Part shown: piece after piece, positions 55,406 to 64,000 of the stretch
How the letters are laid out: every line of letters starts with the position of its first letter
How positions within the stretch are numbered: the first letter of the stretch is position 1
Source of the DNA: Psychromonas sp. L1A2
GTDB lineage: Bacteria; Pseudomonadota; Gammaproteobacteria; Enterobacterales; Psychromonadaceae
Length of the DNA: 64,000 nucleotides
NCBI RefSeq assembly: GCF_009828855.1
Contig: NZ_WUAG01000002.1
Location: forward strand, 806,001 to 870,000
Direction of reading: 5' to 3'
The notes under the pieces: model-generated
The model's database searches: none
What the model was told of the DNA's origin: nothing
The model's input: the letters and a program-made list of their open reading frames with translations, nothing else
Made by a program: the position numbers and the translations under genes

Positions 55406-56284
55406 ATGGATAAATTAAAGAGTATGCAGGTATTTGTATACGTCGCTCAACATGGCAGTTTTGCAACGGCAGCGGTCAATTTTTCAGTGACGGCGACTAT
55501 GATTGGCAAACACATTAAATATTTAGAAGCGTATTTAGGTACCAAATTACTTAATCGAACCACCCGTAGGCAATCTTTAACTGAAGCAGGACAAATTTAT
55601 TATTTAGAATGCACGCGTATTTTGGACGATATTGCAGACGCTGAAAATAGTTTGCAACGTTTAGAAAATAACCCGAAAGGCACGGTACGTATTAACTCTC
55701 CTGTGACCTTTGGCAATATTGTATTAGCGCCTATTTTGGCTGATTTTTTGCTGCAGTACCCTGATATTAATATCGAGTTAATATTGGATAACGGTTTAAT
55801 TGATCCATTACATGAACAGGTTGATGTGGTTATTCGCATTGGTGAATTAGCTAACTCGTCGCTTATTGCACGCAAAATAGCAGACTATCAAATGGTCTTT
55901 TGTGCTTCGCCTCAGTACCTTGCTCAACACAAAACACCAGAAACCTTAAGTGATTTAATTAACCATCAATGTTTAGGCTTCAGCTATGACCATATTCAAG
56001 CCAATATTGCCTTAAGAATAAATACTCATGCATTTGATAGGCAACATACACGCCTAACGTCTAACAGCGGACAAGCTTTAAAAGTAGCAGCACTCAAAGG
56101 GACGGGAATTTTGTTACAACCTCTACTGCTATTACAAGAAGAGTTTGCTAATGGTGAATTGATAGAGATATTAAAAGAACATATCCCACCAGCAATGCCT
56201 GTTAATGTGTTGTATAAAAGTAAAACTCCCTCACTAAAAATACGCACGATGATTGAATTTATTTTGGCATCGATGCAACAATAA
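55406..56284 (+). CDS. LysR-family transcriptional regulator
   Basis: The 292-residue protein has an N-terminal winged helix-turn-helix (MQVFVYVAQHGSFATAAVNFSVTATMIGKHIKYLEAYLG) and a LysR substrate-binding domain (GTVRINSPVTFGNIVLAPIL, VVIRIGEL). It is closest to the small DNA-binding CrgA/AaeR-like group. Only 110 bases separate it from the divergent ABM gene. Inverted elements (ACTATTTATAGT; ACTATAAGT) in that gap are candidate operator sites. Confidence 0.92.
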   Translation: MDKLKSMQVFVYVAQHGSFATAAVNFSVTATMIGKHIKYLEAYLGTKLLNRTTRRQSLTEAGQIYYLECTRILDDIADAENSLQRLENNPKGTVRINSPVTFGNIVLAPILADFLLQYPDINIELILDNGLIDPLHEQVDVVIRIGELANSSLIARKIADYQMVFCASPQYLAQHKTPETLSDLINHQCLGFSYDHIQANIALRINTHAFDRQHTRLTSNSGQALKVAALKGTGILLQPLLLLQEEFANGELIEILKEHIPPAMPVNVLYKSKTPSLKIRTMIEFILASMQQ

Positions 56285-56301
56285 AAGAGCCTAAAAACAA
56301 A

Positions 56302-56333
56302 AAACGCATGCCTAATTGCTTAGACATGCGTTT
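56302..56333 (+). terminator. Terminator of the LysR gene
   Basis: A 9-bp stem AAACGCATG / CATGCGTTT with an extended imperfect inner stem lies 18 bases after the stop codon. Confidence 0.78.
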
Positions 56334-56497
56334 ATATTATTTGGCAGATTCAAGTTTCAAATATCGTTAAATAACTTTATTTTTTAGTTTAGCTTATTAG
56401 TTTAGCTCAGTTTAGTAGTGACCGACACCAAAACCATTAATGACTTTGATGTTAGTCAGCAAAACAATTAAACCGTCTATTTAAACAGCCGATTAAC

Positions 56498-57649
56498 TTA
56501 AAGTGCTGTTTCTAAGATTTGGCGAGAACGTGCTAAATCGATCGTGCCATTTTCACCAAGCTTAGTCATACCGTGTGCTTCTAAACTTACCATTGCGGTG
56601 TCAACATCAGTTTGTGTTAAGTCGATTTCGCTTAACGATACTGGTGTTTTCATTGCAGAAAAGAATGCTTTTGTTTTCTCAATGGCTGCATCGATACGCG
56701 CATCATCAGAACCTTCAGTGATATTCCAAATACGCTCAGCGTATTGTAATAATTTTGCTTTTTTCTCTTCACGACATACTTGCATGATTGCAGGTAACAC
56801 GATGGTTAAACTACGGCCGTGGTCTACACCAAAGTTACCAGTTAGTTCGTGACCAATCATGTGTGTTGCCCAATCTTGAGGTACACCTACACCAATTAAA
56901 CCGCTTAGTGCTTGAGTCGCAGCCCACATAACGTTGGTACGTGCTTCCATATCTTGTAAATCAACAATCAGTTTTGGACCTTCTTCAACTAATGTTAATA
57001 AAATGCCTTCTGCAAAACGATCTTGAATTTTTGCGTTAACTGGGTACGTTAGGTATTGCTCCATCACATGAACAAACGCATCAACCACACCATTTGAAGT
57101 TTGACGTTCAGACAGGCTTAATGTTGTTTGTGGGTCAAGAATAGCAAATTGAGGACGAACCAATGCATTTTGAAATGCTAGTTTTTCTGTGCCTCTTGTT
57201 ACTACTGCGCCAGTATTCGTTTCAGAACCTGTTGCTGGTAAGGTTAAGATACAACCTAATGGCAATGCTGTTTCAACTTTGCCTTGTTTTGCTAGAATAT
57301 CCCACGCTTCTGCGCCTTCAAAGTTCACTGCAGCAGCGATGAATTTAGTACCATCAACAACCGAACCACCACCAACAGCTAATAAGTAATCAAAACCTTC
57401 TGCACGAATACGTTCAACAGCTTTCATTAATGTATCGTAATGTGGGTTTGGCTCAATACCTGAAAACTCATCCCAGTTATGGTCGGCTAGTGCTGCAACA
57501 ACTTGATCGTAAACACCGTTGCCCTTAATAGAACCACCACCGTAAGTGACTAATATTTTTTTGTCTTTTGGAATGCTGTTAGCGATCGCTGCAATTTGAC
57601 CTTGTCCGAAGTGGATTGCAGTTGTGTTTTGGTAGCTAAAATTGTTCAT
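56498..57649 (-). CDS. yqhD: Iron-type alcohol dehydrogenase / aldehyde reductase, YqhD-like
   Basis: This 383-residue group III dehydrogenase begins MNNFSYQNTTAIHFGQGQIA and has the nucleotide-binding segment VTYGGGSIKGNGVYDQV, LLAVGGGSVVDGTKFIA, LPATGSETN and the metal-binding histidines in DAFVHVMEQYL, HMIGHELTG and DHGRSL. Like YqhD it is expected to reduce short-chain and peroxidation-derived aldehydes with NADPH. It is divergent from an OhrR-type regulator, which fits an oxidative or aldehyde stress role. Confidence 0.92.
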   Translation of the reverse strand: MNNFSYQNTTAIHFGQGQIAAIANSIPKDKKILVTYGGGSIKGNGVYDQVVAALADHNWDEFSGIEPNPHYDTLMKAVERIRAEGFDYLLAVGGGSVVDGTKFIAAAVNFEGAEAWDILAKQGKVETALPLGCILTLPATGSETNTGAVVTRGTEKLAFQNALVRPQFAILDPQTTLSLSERQTSNGVVDAFVHVMEQYLTYPVNAKIQDRFAEGILLTLVEEGPKLIVDLQDMEARTNVMWAATQALSGLIGVGVPQDWATHMIGHELTGNFGVDHGRSLTIVLPAIMQVCREEKKAKLLQYAERIWNITEGSDDARIDAAIEKTKAFFSAMKTPVSLSEIDLTQTDVDTAMVSLEAHGMTKLGENGTIDLARSRQILETAL

Positions 57650-57853
57650 CTATGACTCCTTTAAAACGATTTATTCTATTCATCGTTTATTAAAAATTTT
57701 GTATTACTGAAACTGATTTACTTGAATACATTACATTGAATCGGCTTTGTTTATACAACATAGGCTCTATACGTTTCAGTTTTACTCTACGATCAATATG
57801 GATCTAACATGACCCCATATATGCCACATCGAAATAATTATCATTCTAATTAA

Positions 57854-57925
57854 ATTGCGCACAACTTAATTGTGTAGCAAGTATATCTCGCATTGAAACC
57901 ATAATGCAAGTATATTGTGCACAAT
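57854..57925. promoter_or_regulatory. Paired palindromic sites between yqhD-like and ohrR-like genes
   Basis: ATTGTGCACAAT at 57914-57925 is a perfect 12-bp palindrome. A near copy, ATTGCGCACAAC, starts at 57854, exactly 60 bases away (about six helical turns). Both lie in the 298-base divergent promoter region. MarR/OhrR dimers bind such AT-flanked palindromes, so these are candidate operators for autoregulation and control of yqhD. Confidence 0.6.
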
Positions 57926-57947
57926 GTAATTATTTAACGGATTGAAT

Positions 57948-58448
57948 ATGAGTGACGATAAGGTAGATTTAAAGGTGAATAAGTGTGAAGAAGTTAATAG
58001 CTGCTCAATAATAGAACCCGGTTCTAACTTGGCCATTGAAAAACAACTTTGCTTTTCTTTATACAGTACAGCCAATGCCATTGTTCGTGCATATCGACCG
58101 ATGCTAAAAGCACTTGATTTAACTTATCCTCAGTATTTAGTGATGATTGTTCTTTGGGGCAATAACGGTATCAATGTAAAAGATCTAGGGCAGATACTAC
58201 ATTTAGATTCCGGTACCTTAACGCCTTTATTAAAACGTCTTGAAAGTAAGCAAGTCTTGACACGACAACGCGGTGAAAATGATGAACGCGTACGTGAAAT
58301 CTTTTTAACAGAGCAAGGTATTAATTTAAAAAAACAAGCTGAAGCCGTCCCTGAAAAAATGTTATGCAAGGCTAAATTGCCTTTGGAAGAATTGCTCGAA
58401 TTAAAAAAAGGCTGTGATAGATTATTTGAAAATTTAATTGCAGAATAA
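57948..58448 (+). CDS. MarR-family regulator, OhrR-like
   Basis: From the ATG at 57948 the protein has 166 residues. It has the OhrR-type start of the core, EKQLCFSLYSTANAIVRAYRPML, in which the Cys matches the peroxide-sensing cysteine of OhrR. The winged helix follows (LTYPQYLVMIVLW; DLGQILHLDSGTLTPLLKRLESK; RQRGENDERVREIFLTEQG). About 25 residues precede the core. Oxidation of that Cys by organic hydroperoxide would release DNA. No ohr gene is adjacent; the divergent yqhD-like gene is the likely target. Confidence 0.85.
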   Translation: MSDDKVDLKVNKCEEVNSCSIIEPGSNLAIEKQLCFSLYSTANAIVRAYRPMLKALDLTYPQYLVMIVLWGNNGINVKDLGQILHLDSGTLTPLLKRLESKQVLTRQRGENDERVREIFLTEQGINLKKQAEAVPEKMLCKAKLPLEELLELKKGCDRLFENLIAE

Positions 58449-58661
58449 TTCATACCGTTATAATAAACCGTTGCCCTTATAACCAAGCGTAAATAGTAAT
58501 TGTTAGAATAAATAACCTAAGTTACTCACCTGTCTACGTTTTACATGGGATATAAAATAATATTTAAACGATAAATAGCTAACTATTTTATCATTTAGTT
58601 GTCACAAACTCACTCTATACTATTTTAATGCAAACATTTTTAACGCAGAAGGATAAAGTGA

Positions 58662-60428
58662 ATGAAAGGATCTATTTCTCGTCGTGACTTCCTAATATTA
58701 ACAGCGAAAGGGGCAGGTGCCGCGGTTGTATCATATGGTTTAATGGGCTGTGCTAGCGATGATGACGACGCTCAAACAAACAATAATATTGGCTTCAATC
58801 ATGGTATCGCTAGTGGTGATCCTTTAACGGATGCCATTATTTTATGGACTCGCGTAACACCAACAACCGAAGGTGAAATTACGGTATCTTGGGAAATAGC
58901 GACAGACGAAGCTTTTACTCAATTAGTAAATACAGGTAATACGACCACCAGCAACGCAAGAGATTATACCGTTAAAGTAGATGCTATTGGCCTTTCTGCC
59001 GGCACTACTTATTATTATCGTTTCATCAGTAATGGCACAACCTCTTCAATAGGTACCACTAAAACCTTACCCGATGGCTCGCCTGACTCCGTTAAATTAG
59101 CCGTGTTATCTTGTGCCAACTACCCTGCTGGCTTTTTTAATGTGTATAACTTAGCCGCACAACAAGATGATTTAGATGCCATCTTGCATCTCGGTGATTA
59201 TATTTATGAATACGGTCGAGGCGAGTACGGCAGCGATAATGCTGAAGCAATAGATCGTCAAGTATTACCCGAAACTGAAATTTTTAGTTTAAGTGATTAT
59301 CGTACTCGCTATGCTCAATACCATAGCGATCCTGATTTACAACTATTACACAGTAAAGTGCCTTTTATCACCGTTTGGGATGACCATGAAGTCGCTGATG
59401 ATACTTGGAGTGATGGCGCAGCAAACCATACCGAAGATGAAGGTAGTTTTGAAGAACGTAAACTTGCCGCCTTGCAAGCTTACTTTGAATGGTTACCTAT
59501 CCGCCCTTGGAGTGAAGGTAACTATGCAGAAATTTATCGTCAATTTTCATTTGGTGATCTTGTTGATTTATACATGTTAGATACCCGTGTTTTAGCACGT
59601 GAAAAACAGCTCGACTATGCAAATTATTTTGATGGTAGTGTTTTGTTTGATGAAGAAACGTTTAACCAAGATCTCTATGAAACTGAAAGAACCATGCTCG
59701 GGGCAGAGCAATTACAGTGGCTTGAAGATAGCGTGAGTGTCAATAACGGCCGTTGGCAATTATTAGGTCAACAAGTATTAATGGGTGAAATGAAATTACC
59801 TGGTGCCATTGCATTAAATGCCATGAGTACAACGGATTATGCAGAGTTAGGAGCATTAGCTTTATTAGCAGCACGTATCGAAGCTGGAGATTCTACGATA
59901 ACCACCGATGAGCAGACCTATTATGAAGCCAATGCAGACAAACTGACTGCTGATGCTCTTAGTTTATTATCCTTCCCTGAACTACCATATAATTTAGATG
60001 CATGGGATGGATATGCAACAGAGCGAGATAAAGTATTGGCCATCTTTAATGACGCATCAAAAAATTTAGTCGTTGTGGCGGGTGATACACATAATGCATG
60101 GGCAAATGAGTTATCTAATAGCGATGATAAAATTGTCGGTGTTGAGTTTGCAACGGCTTCCATCTCGTCACCCGGACTTGAGTATTATTTAAATATTAGT
60201 GATGACGCGATCGAAAGTACAGAGGATGGTTTTGTTTCTTTAATTGAGGGGCTTAAGTATTCAAATGCTAAAGATAGAGGTTTTTTAACCCTCACCTTCA
60301 CTCAAGAGAAAGTTGAAAGCCAATGGCATTATGTCGACACAATTCTTAGTTCAGAGTACACAGAGCTGACTGATCGACTTAAAGTCGCCACTAGTAATGT
60401 TGATGAACCTGGCTTAACGTTCTCATAA
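58662..60428 (+). CDS. phoD: PhoD-like alkaline phosphatase/phosphodiesterase, Tat-exported
   Basis: The 588-residue protein has a twin-arginine signal (SISRRDFLIL) with a possible lipobox LMGC, then a PhoD N-terminal fibronectin-like domain (GIASGDPLTDAIILWTRVTP) and a metallophosphatase domain (LSCANYPAGFFNVY, LHLGDYIYEYG, WDDHEVADDTW, LGQQVLMGEM, VVAGDTHNAWANEL). PhoD enzymes hydrolyse phosphomono- and diesters with iron and calcium in the periplasm or at the surface. An AAGGA site lies about 9 bases before the ATG. Confidence 0.92.
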   Translation: MKGSISRRDFLILTAKGAGAAVVSYGLMGCASDDDDAQTNNNIGFNHGIASGDPLTDAIILWTRVTPTTEGEITVSWEIATDEAFTQLVNTGNTTTSNARDYTVKVDAIGLSAGTTYYYRFISNGTTSSIGTTKTLPDGSPDSVKLAVLSCANYPAGFFNVYNLAAQQDDLDAILHLGDYIYEYGRGEYGSDNAEAIDRQVLPETEIFSLSDYRTRYAQYHSDPDLQLLHSKVPFITVWDDHEVADDTWSDGAANHTEDEGSFEERKLAALQAYFEWLPIRPWSEGNYAEIYRQFSFGDLVDLYMLDTRVLAREKQLDYANYFDGSVLFDEETFNQDLYETERTMLGAEQLQWLEDSVSVNNGRWQLLGQQVLMGEMKLPGAIALNAMSTTDYAELGALALLAARIEAGDSTITTDEQTYYEANADKLTADALSLLSFPELPYNLDAWDGYATERDKVLAIFNDASKNLVVVAGDTHNAWANELSNSDDKIVGVEFATASISSPGLEYYLNISDDAIESTEDGFVSLIEGLKYSNAKDRGFLTLTFTQEKVESQWHYVDTILSSEYTELTDRLKVATSNVDEPGLTFS

Positions 60429-60768
60429 ACTGAGCTTAAACATAGCGGCAATAGCGATTATAATTTCTATAACTTCTATAACTTCTATAACTACTATAAC
60501 TATACATCGACATTAAGCTGATACCATTCCGATTGATTTTTCGGAATGGTATCAATGTTTAACTAGTTTTCAGTGTATTCGACCAATGAAAACCTTTTAG
60601 TACTTATGACTAACTATAAGCTAACAGCAGTATCAAGCAGCAACATGATTAACCAGCAGTAACAACCAGTAACATCGACCAGCAGTAGTATTAACCAGCA
60701 GCAGTTTCAAGCAGCCACATCGACCAGTATTACTCAGCTAGTAGCAGTATCAATTAGCAACAAATCCA
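60429..60768. other. Repeat-rich intergenic region between phoD and tdh
   Basis: It has three features and no gene. A 9-base tandem repeat TTCTATAAC, four units, is at 60466-60501. A perfect 13-bp hairpin, GATACCATTCCGA / TCGGAATGGTATC, is at 60521-60554 and is a possible terminator, though no T run follows. A degenerate array at about 60605-60757 is built from CAGCAGTA, AACCAGCAG and ACATCGACCAG words. Confidence 0.8.
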
Positions 60769-61803
60769 CTATTTTTCCCAGTCTAAAATCACTTTTCCTG
60801 ATTTACCAGAACGCATCATATCGAAACCTTTTTGGAAATCATCCACGCTAAAGTGATGTGTAATAATAGGCGTTAAATCTAAGCCAGATTGAATAAGGCT
60901 AGCCATTTTGTACCACGTTTCAAACATCTCACGACCATAAATACCTTTGATCACTAACCCTTTAAAGATAACCTGATTCCAATCGATTGCCATATCTGAA
61001 GGTGGAATGCCTAACAAAGCGACCTTACCACCATGGTTCATATTTTTTAACATGCTATTAAACGCAGATGGGTTACCAGACATTTCTAGCCCCACATCAA
61101 AACCTTCTGTCATACCCAATTCAGATATCACCTCTTCTAGCTTTTCATCTTTCACATTAACGGCACGTGTAACGCCCATTTTTTTAGCAAGATCTAGACG
61201 GTATTGGTTAACATCAGTGATCACCACATGACGAGCACCCACATGTTTTGCAACTGCTGCGGCCATAATGCCTATCGGGCCAGCACCAGTAATCAACACA
61301 TCTTCACCCACTAAATCAAATGATAAAGCCGTATGAACTGCGTTACCAAAAGGGTCAAAAATAGACGCAAGATCATCTGAAATTTGATCAGGAATCTTAA
61401 AAGCATTAAACGCAGGCAATACTAAAAATTCAGAAAATGCCCCCGTTCTGTTAACACCTACGCCACTTGTATTACGGCAAAGATGAGTTCGACCACAACG
61501 ACAATTACGGCAATGTCCACAGGTAATATGTCCTTCTCCAGAAACACGGTCGCCGAGTTTAAAACCGCGAACCTCTTGCCCCATGCCAACCACTTCACCA
61601 ACGTATTCATGACCAACCACTAAAGGAACAGGAATAGTTTGTTGCGCCCATTCATCCCAATTATAAATATGGATGTCAGTGCCACAAATTGCTGTCTTTT
61701 TAATGCGAATAAGCAAATCATTATGCCCAACTTCAGGCTTTTCAACGTCAGTCATCCACAGCCCTTGTTCAGGCTTTAATTTAGCTAACGCTTTAATTTT
61801 CAT
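60769..61803 (-). CDS. tdh: L-threonine 3-dehydrogenase
   Basis: This zinc medium-chain dehydrogenase has [21 protein letters not shown] (catalytic zinc ligands), four structural Cys in [15 protein letters not shown], and the Rossmann segment [22 protein letters not shown]. It oxidises threonine to 2-amino-3-ketobutyrate with NAD. The ATG at 61803 has GGAG 10 bases upstream and overlaps the kbl stop by 11 bases, giving 344 residues. The in-frame TTG at 61809 is less likely. Confidence 0.96.
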   Translation of the reverse strand: MKIKALAKLKPEQGLWMTDVEKPEVGHNDLLIRIKKTAICGTDIHIYNWDEWAQQTIPVPLVVGHEYVGEVVGMGQEVRGFKLGDRVSGEGHITCGHCRNCRCGRTHLCRNTSGVGVNRTGAFSEFLVLPAFNAFKIPDQISDDLASIFDPFGNAVHTALSFDLVGEDVLITGAGPIGIMAAAVAKHVGARHVVITDVNQYRLDLAKKMGVTRAVNVKDEKLEEVISELGMTEGFDVGLEMSGNPSAFNSMLKNMNHGGKVALLGIPPSDMAIDWNQVIFKGLVIKGIYGREMFETWYKMASLIQSGLDLTPIITHHFSVDDFQKGFDMMRSGKSGKVILDWEK

Positions 61804-63001
61804 GACCAATTAACTCCATCTCTTGCCCAACTTTAATAAACGCATCAATCGCGGTATCAAGTTGTTCACGAGAATGCGCGGCAGACATTTGTGTACGAAT
61901 ACGAGCTTTCCCTTTAGGCACTACAGGGAAAGAGAAAGCCACCACGTAAATACCTAAAACTAATGCACGTTCAGCAAACTCAGCAGCCACTTTGGCATCA
62001 CCCAACATAATAGGAATAATCGCATGGTCAGCCCCTCCCATGGTAAACCCAGCAGCTTCCATACGGGTACGGAAGTGCGTTGAGTTTTCCCATAGTTTGG
62101 TGCGTAAATGTCCAGATTCAGCGAGTAAATCAAGCACCCGAATAGACGCTGATACAATCGCAGGTGCTACCGAGTTAGAAAAAAGATAGGGCCGAGATCG
62201 TTGACGTAACCAATCGATAACTTCTTTTTTGCCTGAGGTATAACCGCCCGAGGCACCGCCCATCGCTTTACCTAACGTACCAGTAATAATATCAATTCGG
62301 TCAATCACGTCATGGTATTCATGGGTACCTGCTCCATTTTCACCCATGAACCCAACGGCATGAGAATCGTCAACCATCACCAATGCGTCATATTGTTCAG
62401 CTAAATCGCAAATAGCCGGTAGGTTTGCCACTACGCCATCCATTGAGAACACACCATCAGTAACAATAAGGGTATGACGAGCACCCGCTTCTTTGGCAGC
62501 AATCAATTGTTGTTCAAGCTCTGTCATGTCGTTGTTAGCATAACGAAAACGCATTGCTTTACATAAACGAACACCATCAATAATAGAAGCATGGTTTAAC
62601 GCATCTGAAATAATCGCATCTTCTTTACCTAAAATAGTTTCAAATAAACCGGTATTGGCATCAAAACATGAGGTGTAAAGAATGGTGTCTTCTTTGCCTA
62701 AAAAAGTAGATAGCTTTTGCTCTAATACTTTATGTGAATCTTGCGTACCACAAATGAAACGTACTGATGCCATCCCAAAACCATGTTCATCCATGCCGTC
62801 TTTTGCCGCTTGAATAAGCGTTTCATGATTGGCTAAACCTAAATAGTTATTGGCACAAAAGTTTAATACTTCCTGCCCTGTAGAAATTGAAACAGCGGCT
62901 TTTTGCGCAGAAGTAATAATACGTTCTGATTTATATAATCCTTCGCTCTTTACTGTTTCTATTTGTGTTTTGATTTGTGCATAAAATGTAGAAGACATCA
63001 T
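61793..63001 (-). CDS. kbl: 2-amino-3-ketobutyrate CoA ligase (glycine C-acetyltransferase)
   Basis: This 402-residue alpha-oxoamine synthase is a PLP enzyme: [51 protein letters not shown] and [15 protein letters not shown], with the PLP-binding Lys. It splits aminoketobutyrate with CoA into glycine and acetyl-CoA. It is first in the kbl-tdh operon for threonine breakdown, divergent from a LysR gene. Confidence 0.96.
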   Translation of the reverse strand: MMSSTFYAQIKTQIETVKSEGLYKSERIITSAQKAAVSISTGQEVLNFCANNYLGLANHETLIQAAKDGMDEHGFGMASVRFICGTQDSHKVLEQKLSTFLGKEDTILYTSCFDANTGLFETILGKEDAIISDALNHASIIDGVRLCKAMRFRYANNDMTELEQQLIAAKEAGARHTLIVTDGVFSMDGVVANLPAICDLAEQYDALVMVDDSHAVGFMGENGAGTHEYHDVIDRIDIITGTLGKAMGGASGGYTSGKKEVIDWLRQRSRPYLFSNSVAPAIVSASIRVLDLLAESGHLRTKLWENSTHFRTRMEAAGFTMGGADHAIIPIMLGDAKVAAEFAERALVLGIYVVAFSFPVVPKGKARIRTQMSAAHSREQLDTAIDAFIKVGQEMELIGHEN

Positions 63002-63178
63002 ATTTCCTTCTTTAAGTGGTTATCGTTTAGCTGTTATTTTTCTTTATAAAAAATCCTTTTATAAAGAATACGACATATAAATGTTGTTGATAAAAAGTAT
63101 AATAAAATCGAATAAACAGATTCTAATTGAAACCGATTACAACTATTAGCCTATAAAATGGAAAACCATTGGTGAATC

Positions 63179-64000
63179 ATGGTCACAAATAAACTAATTA
63201 CTTTATTACCCGATTTAGCCACTTTTATTGTTGTGGTGAATGAAGGAAGCTTTACAACGGCAGCCAAAAAGCTAGGGGTAACACCTTCCGCTTTAAGCAA
63301 ATTGATTACGCGTTTAGAAAGTGCACTATCGGTAAAGTTGTTTGAGCGAACCACGCGTCGCTTATTGATCACCGACGCGGGTAAAAAAATATACCAACAA
63401 TCAACGATCATTGTTGAAGCCGCTCAACAGGCCATTGATATCTCTAGTTTAGAACATACCGTGCCTTCTGGAACGTTAACCGTTGCCGCACCAAAAGCAT
63501 TTTTAACCATTGTATTGCAGCCACTAGTCACTCCTTTTTTAACTAAATACCCAAAAATTCAGTTAAAGCTAAGAGCATCAGACGGTGATATCGATATGAT
63601 AGCGCAAGGCATTGATGTGGTATTTCGCTTAACCGATAAACCCTCTGAAGGGTTGATAATGAAAGAAATCGGTAAGGTGCATTTAAAACTCTGTGCAAGC
63701 CCCAACTATATAAAAAACAGAGGTTGCCCGACTCATCCACAACAATTGTCAGAGCATGATTGTTTGTATTTAGGTGAAACCGCCATCGACCATATATGGG
63801 AGTTTATGAAAAAAGAGGAAAGGCATGTAATCCCTGTTTCTGGACGCTATGCCGTCAATCATTCTCAGATGCGTTTAAATGGTGTTAAAGATGGTTTTGG
63901 GATTGGCATCTTCCCTGACTTTGTGATTAAAAATGCACTACAAAAAAATGAAGTGGTTGACGTGCTTTCTGATTGGGAAATTAAAGGTAATTACGCGGGG
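63179..64000 (+). CDS. LysR-family transcriptional regulator, 3' end outside window
   Basis: This frame is open from the ATG at 63179 to the window edge (274 codons). It has the LysR helix-turn-helix (FIVVVNEGSFTTAAKKLGV, then TPSALSKLITRLESALSVKLFERTTRR) and a substrate-binding domain beginning GTLTVAAPKAFLTIVLQPLV. It is divergent from kbl with 177 bases between the starts, so regulation of kbl-tdh is a reasonable inference. Only the last few dozen codons are missing. Confidence 0.92.
   Translation, partial: MVTNKLITLLPDLATFIVVVNEGSFTTAAKKLGVTPSALSKLITRLESALSVKLFERTTRRLLITDAGKKIYQQSTIIVEAAQQAIDISSLEHTVPSGTLTVAAPKAFLTIVLQPLVTPFLTKYPKIQLKLRASDGDIDMIAQGIDVVFRLTDKPSEGLIMKEIGKVHLKLCASPNYIKNRGCPTHPQQLSEHDCLYLGETAIDHIWEFMKKEERHVIPVSGRYAVNHSQMRLNGVKDGFGIGIFPDFVIKNALQKNEVVDVLSDWEIKGNYAG

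Overview
The window looks like chromosome of a marine, AT-rich gammaproteobacterium in the Psychromonas / Vibrio / Shewanella / Moritella neighbourhood. The support is the gene order parE-yqiA-cpdA-nudF-tolC, rpsP-rimM-trmD-rplS next to ffh and ypjD/corB, alaS-lysC-csrA followed by Ser and Arg tRNAs, a sodium-pumping oxaloacetate decarboxylase operon (oadGAB), luxS, and kbl-tdh. The genus is inference; no rRNA or species marker is present.

Region 1 (1-11748) is the right-hand part of a Tn7-like transposon. tnsA, tnsB, tnsC and a short tniQ form one leftward operon starting at the transposon end. A second, longer TnsD-like TniQ protein points the other way. Beyond it is a leftward four-gene cargo operon: an ATPase plus HNH nuclease (Septu-like PtuAB), then an OLD-family ATPase/TOPRIM nuclease and the first codons of a UvrD-like helicase (Gabija-like GajAB). 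The end carries three evenly spaced TnsB-type repeats and abuts the parE stop codon exactly, so the 3' end of parE is the likely attachment site. The left end lies outside the window.

Region 2 (11749-43807) is core genome: topoisomerase IV subunit B, cAMP phosphodiesterase, TolC, LPS heptose synthesis, the S16/L19 ribosomal operon, SRP protein, CorB, FocA, LuxS, glutathione synthesis, oxaloacetate decarboxylase, four tRNAs, CsrA, aspartokinase, AlaRS, RlmJ and SSB. Factor-independent terminators separate most units. Intergenic spaces hold MITE-like palindromic repeats and a heptamer tandem repeat.

Region 3 (about 43900-53900) is accessory DNA. It resembles a decayed integron cassette array without an integrase: one convincing attC site, further attC-like fragments, single-gene units (trypsin-like protease, PD-(D/E)XK-like protein, SEFIR/TIR protein, HNH nuclease, a StbDE/RelBE toxin-antitoxin pair), an IS91-family element inserted in the protease gene, two antisense 3' remnants of a group II intron, a 138-bp tandem repeat and a pair of dispersed repeats around a small gene.

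Region 4 (53989-64000) returns to metabolic genes: a Gfo/Idh/MocA oxidoreductase with a small monooxygenase and a divergent LysR regulator, a YqhD-like aldehyde reductase divergent from an OhrR/MarR-type regulator with paired palindromic sites between them, a Tat-exported PhoD-like phosphatase, and the threonine catabolic pair kbl-tdh divergent from a LysR gene that runs off the window.
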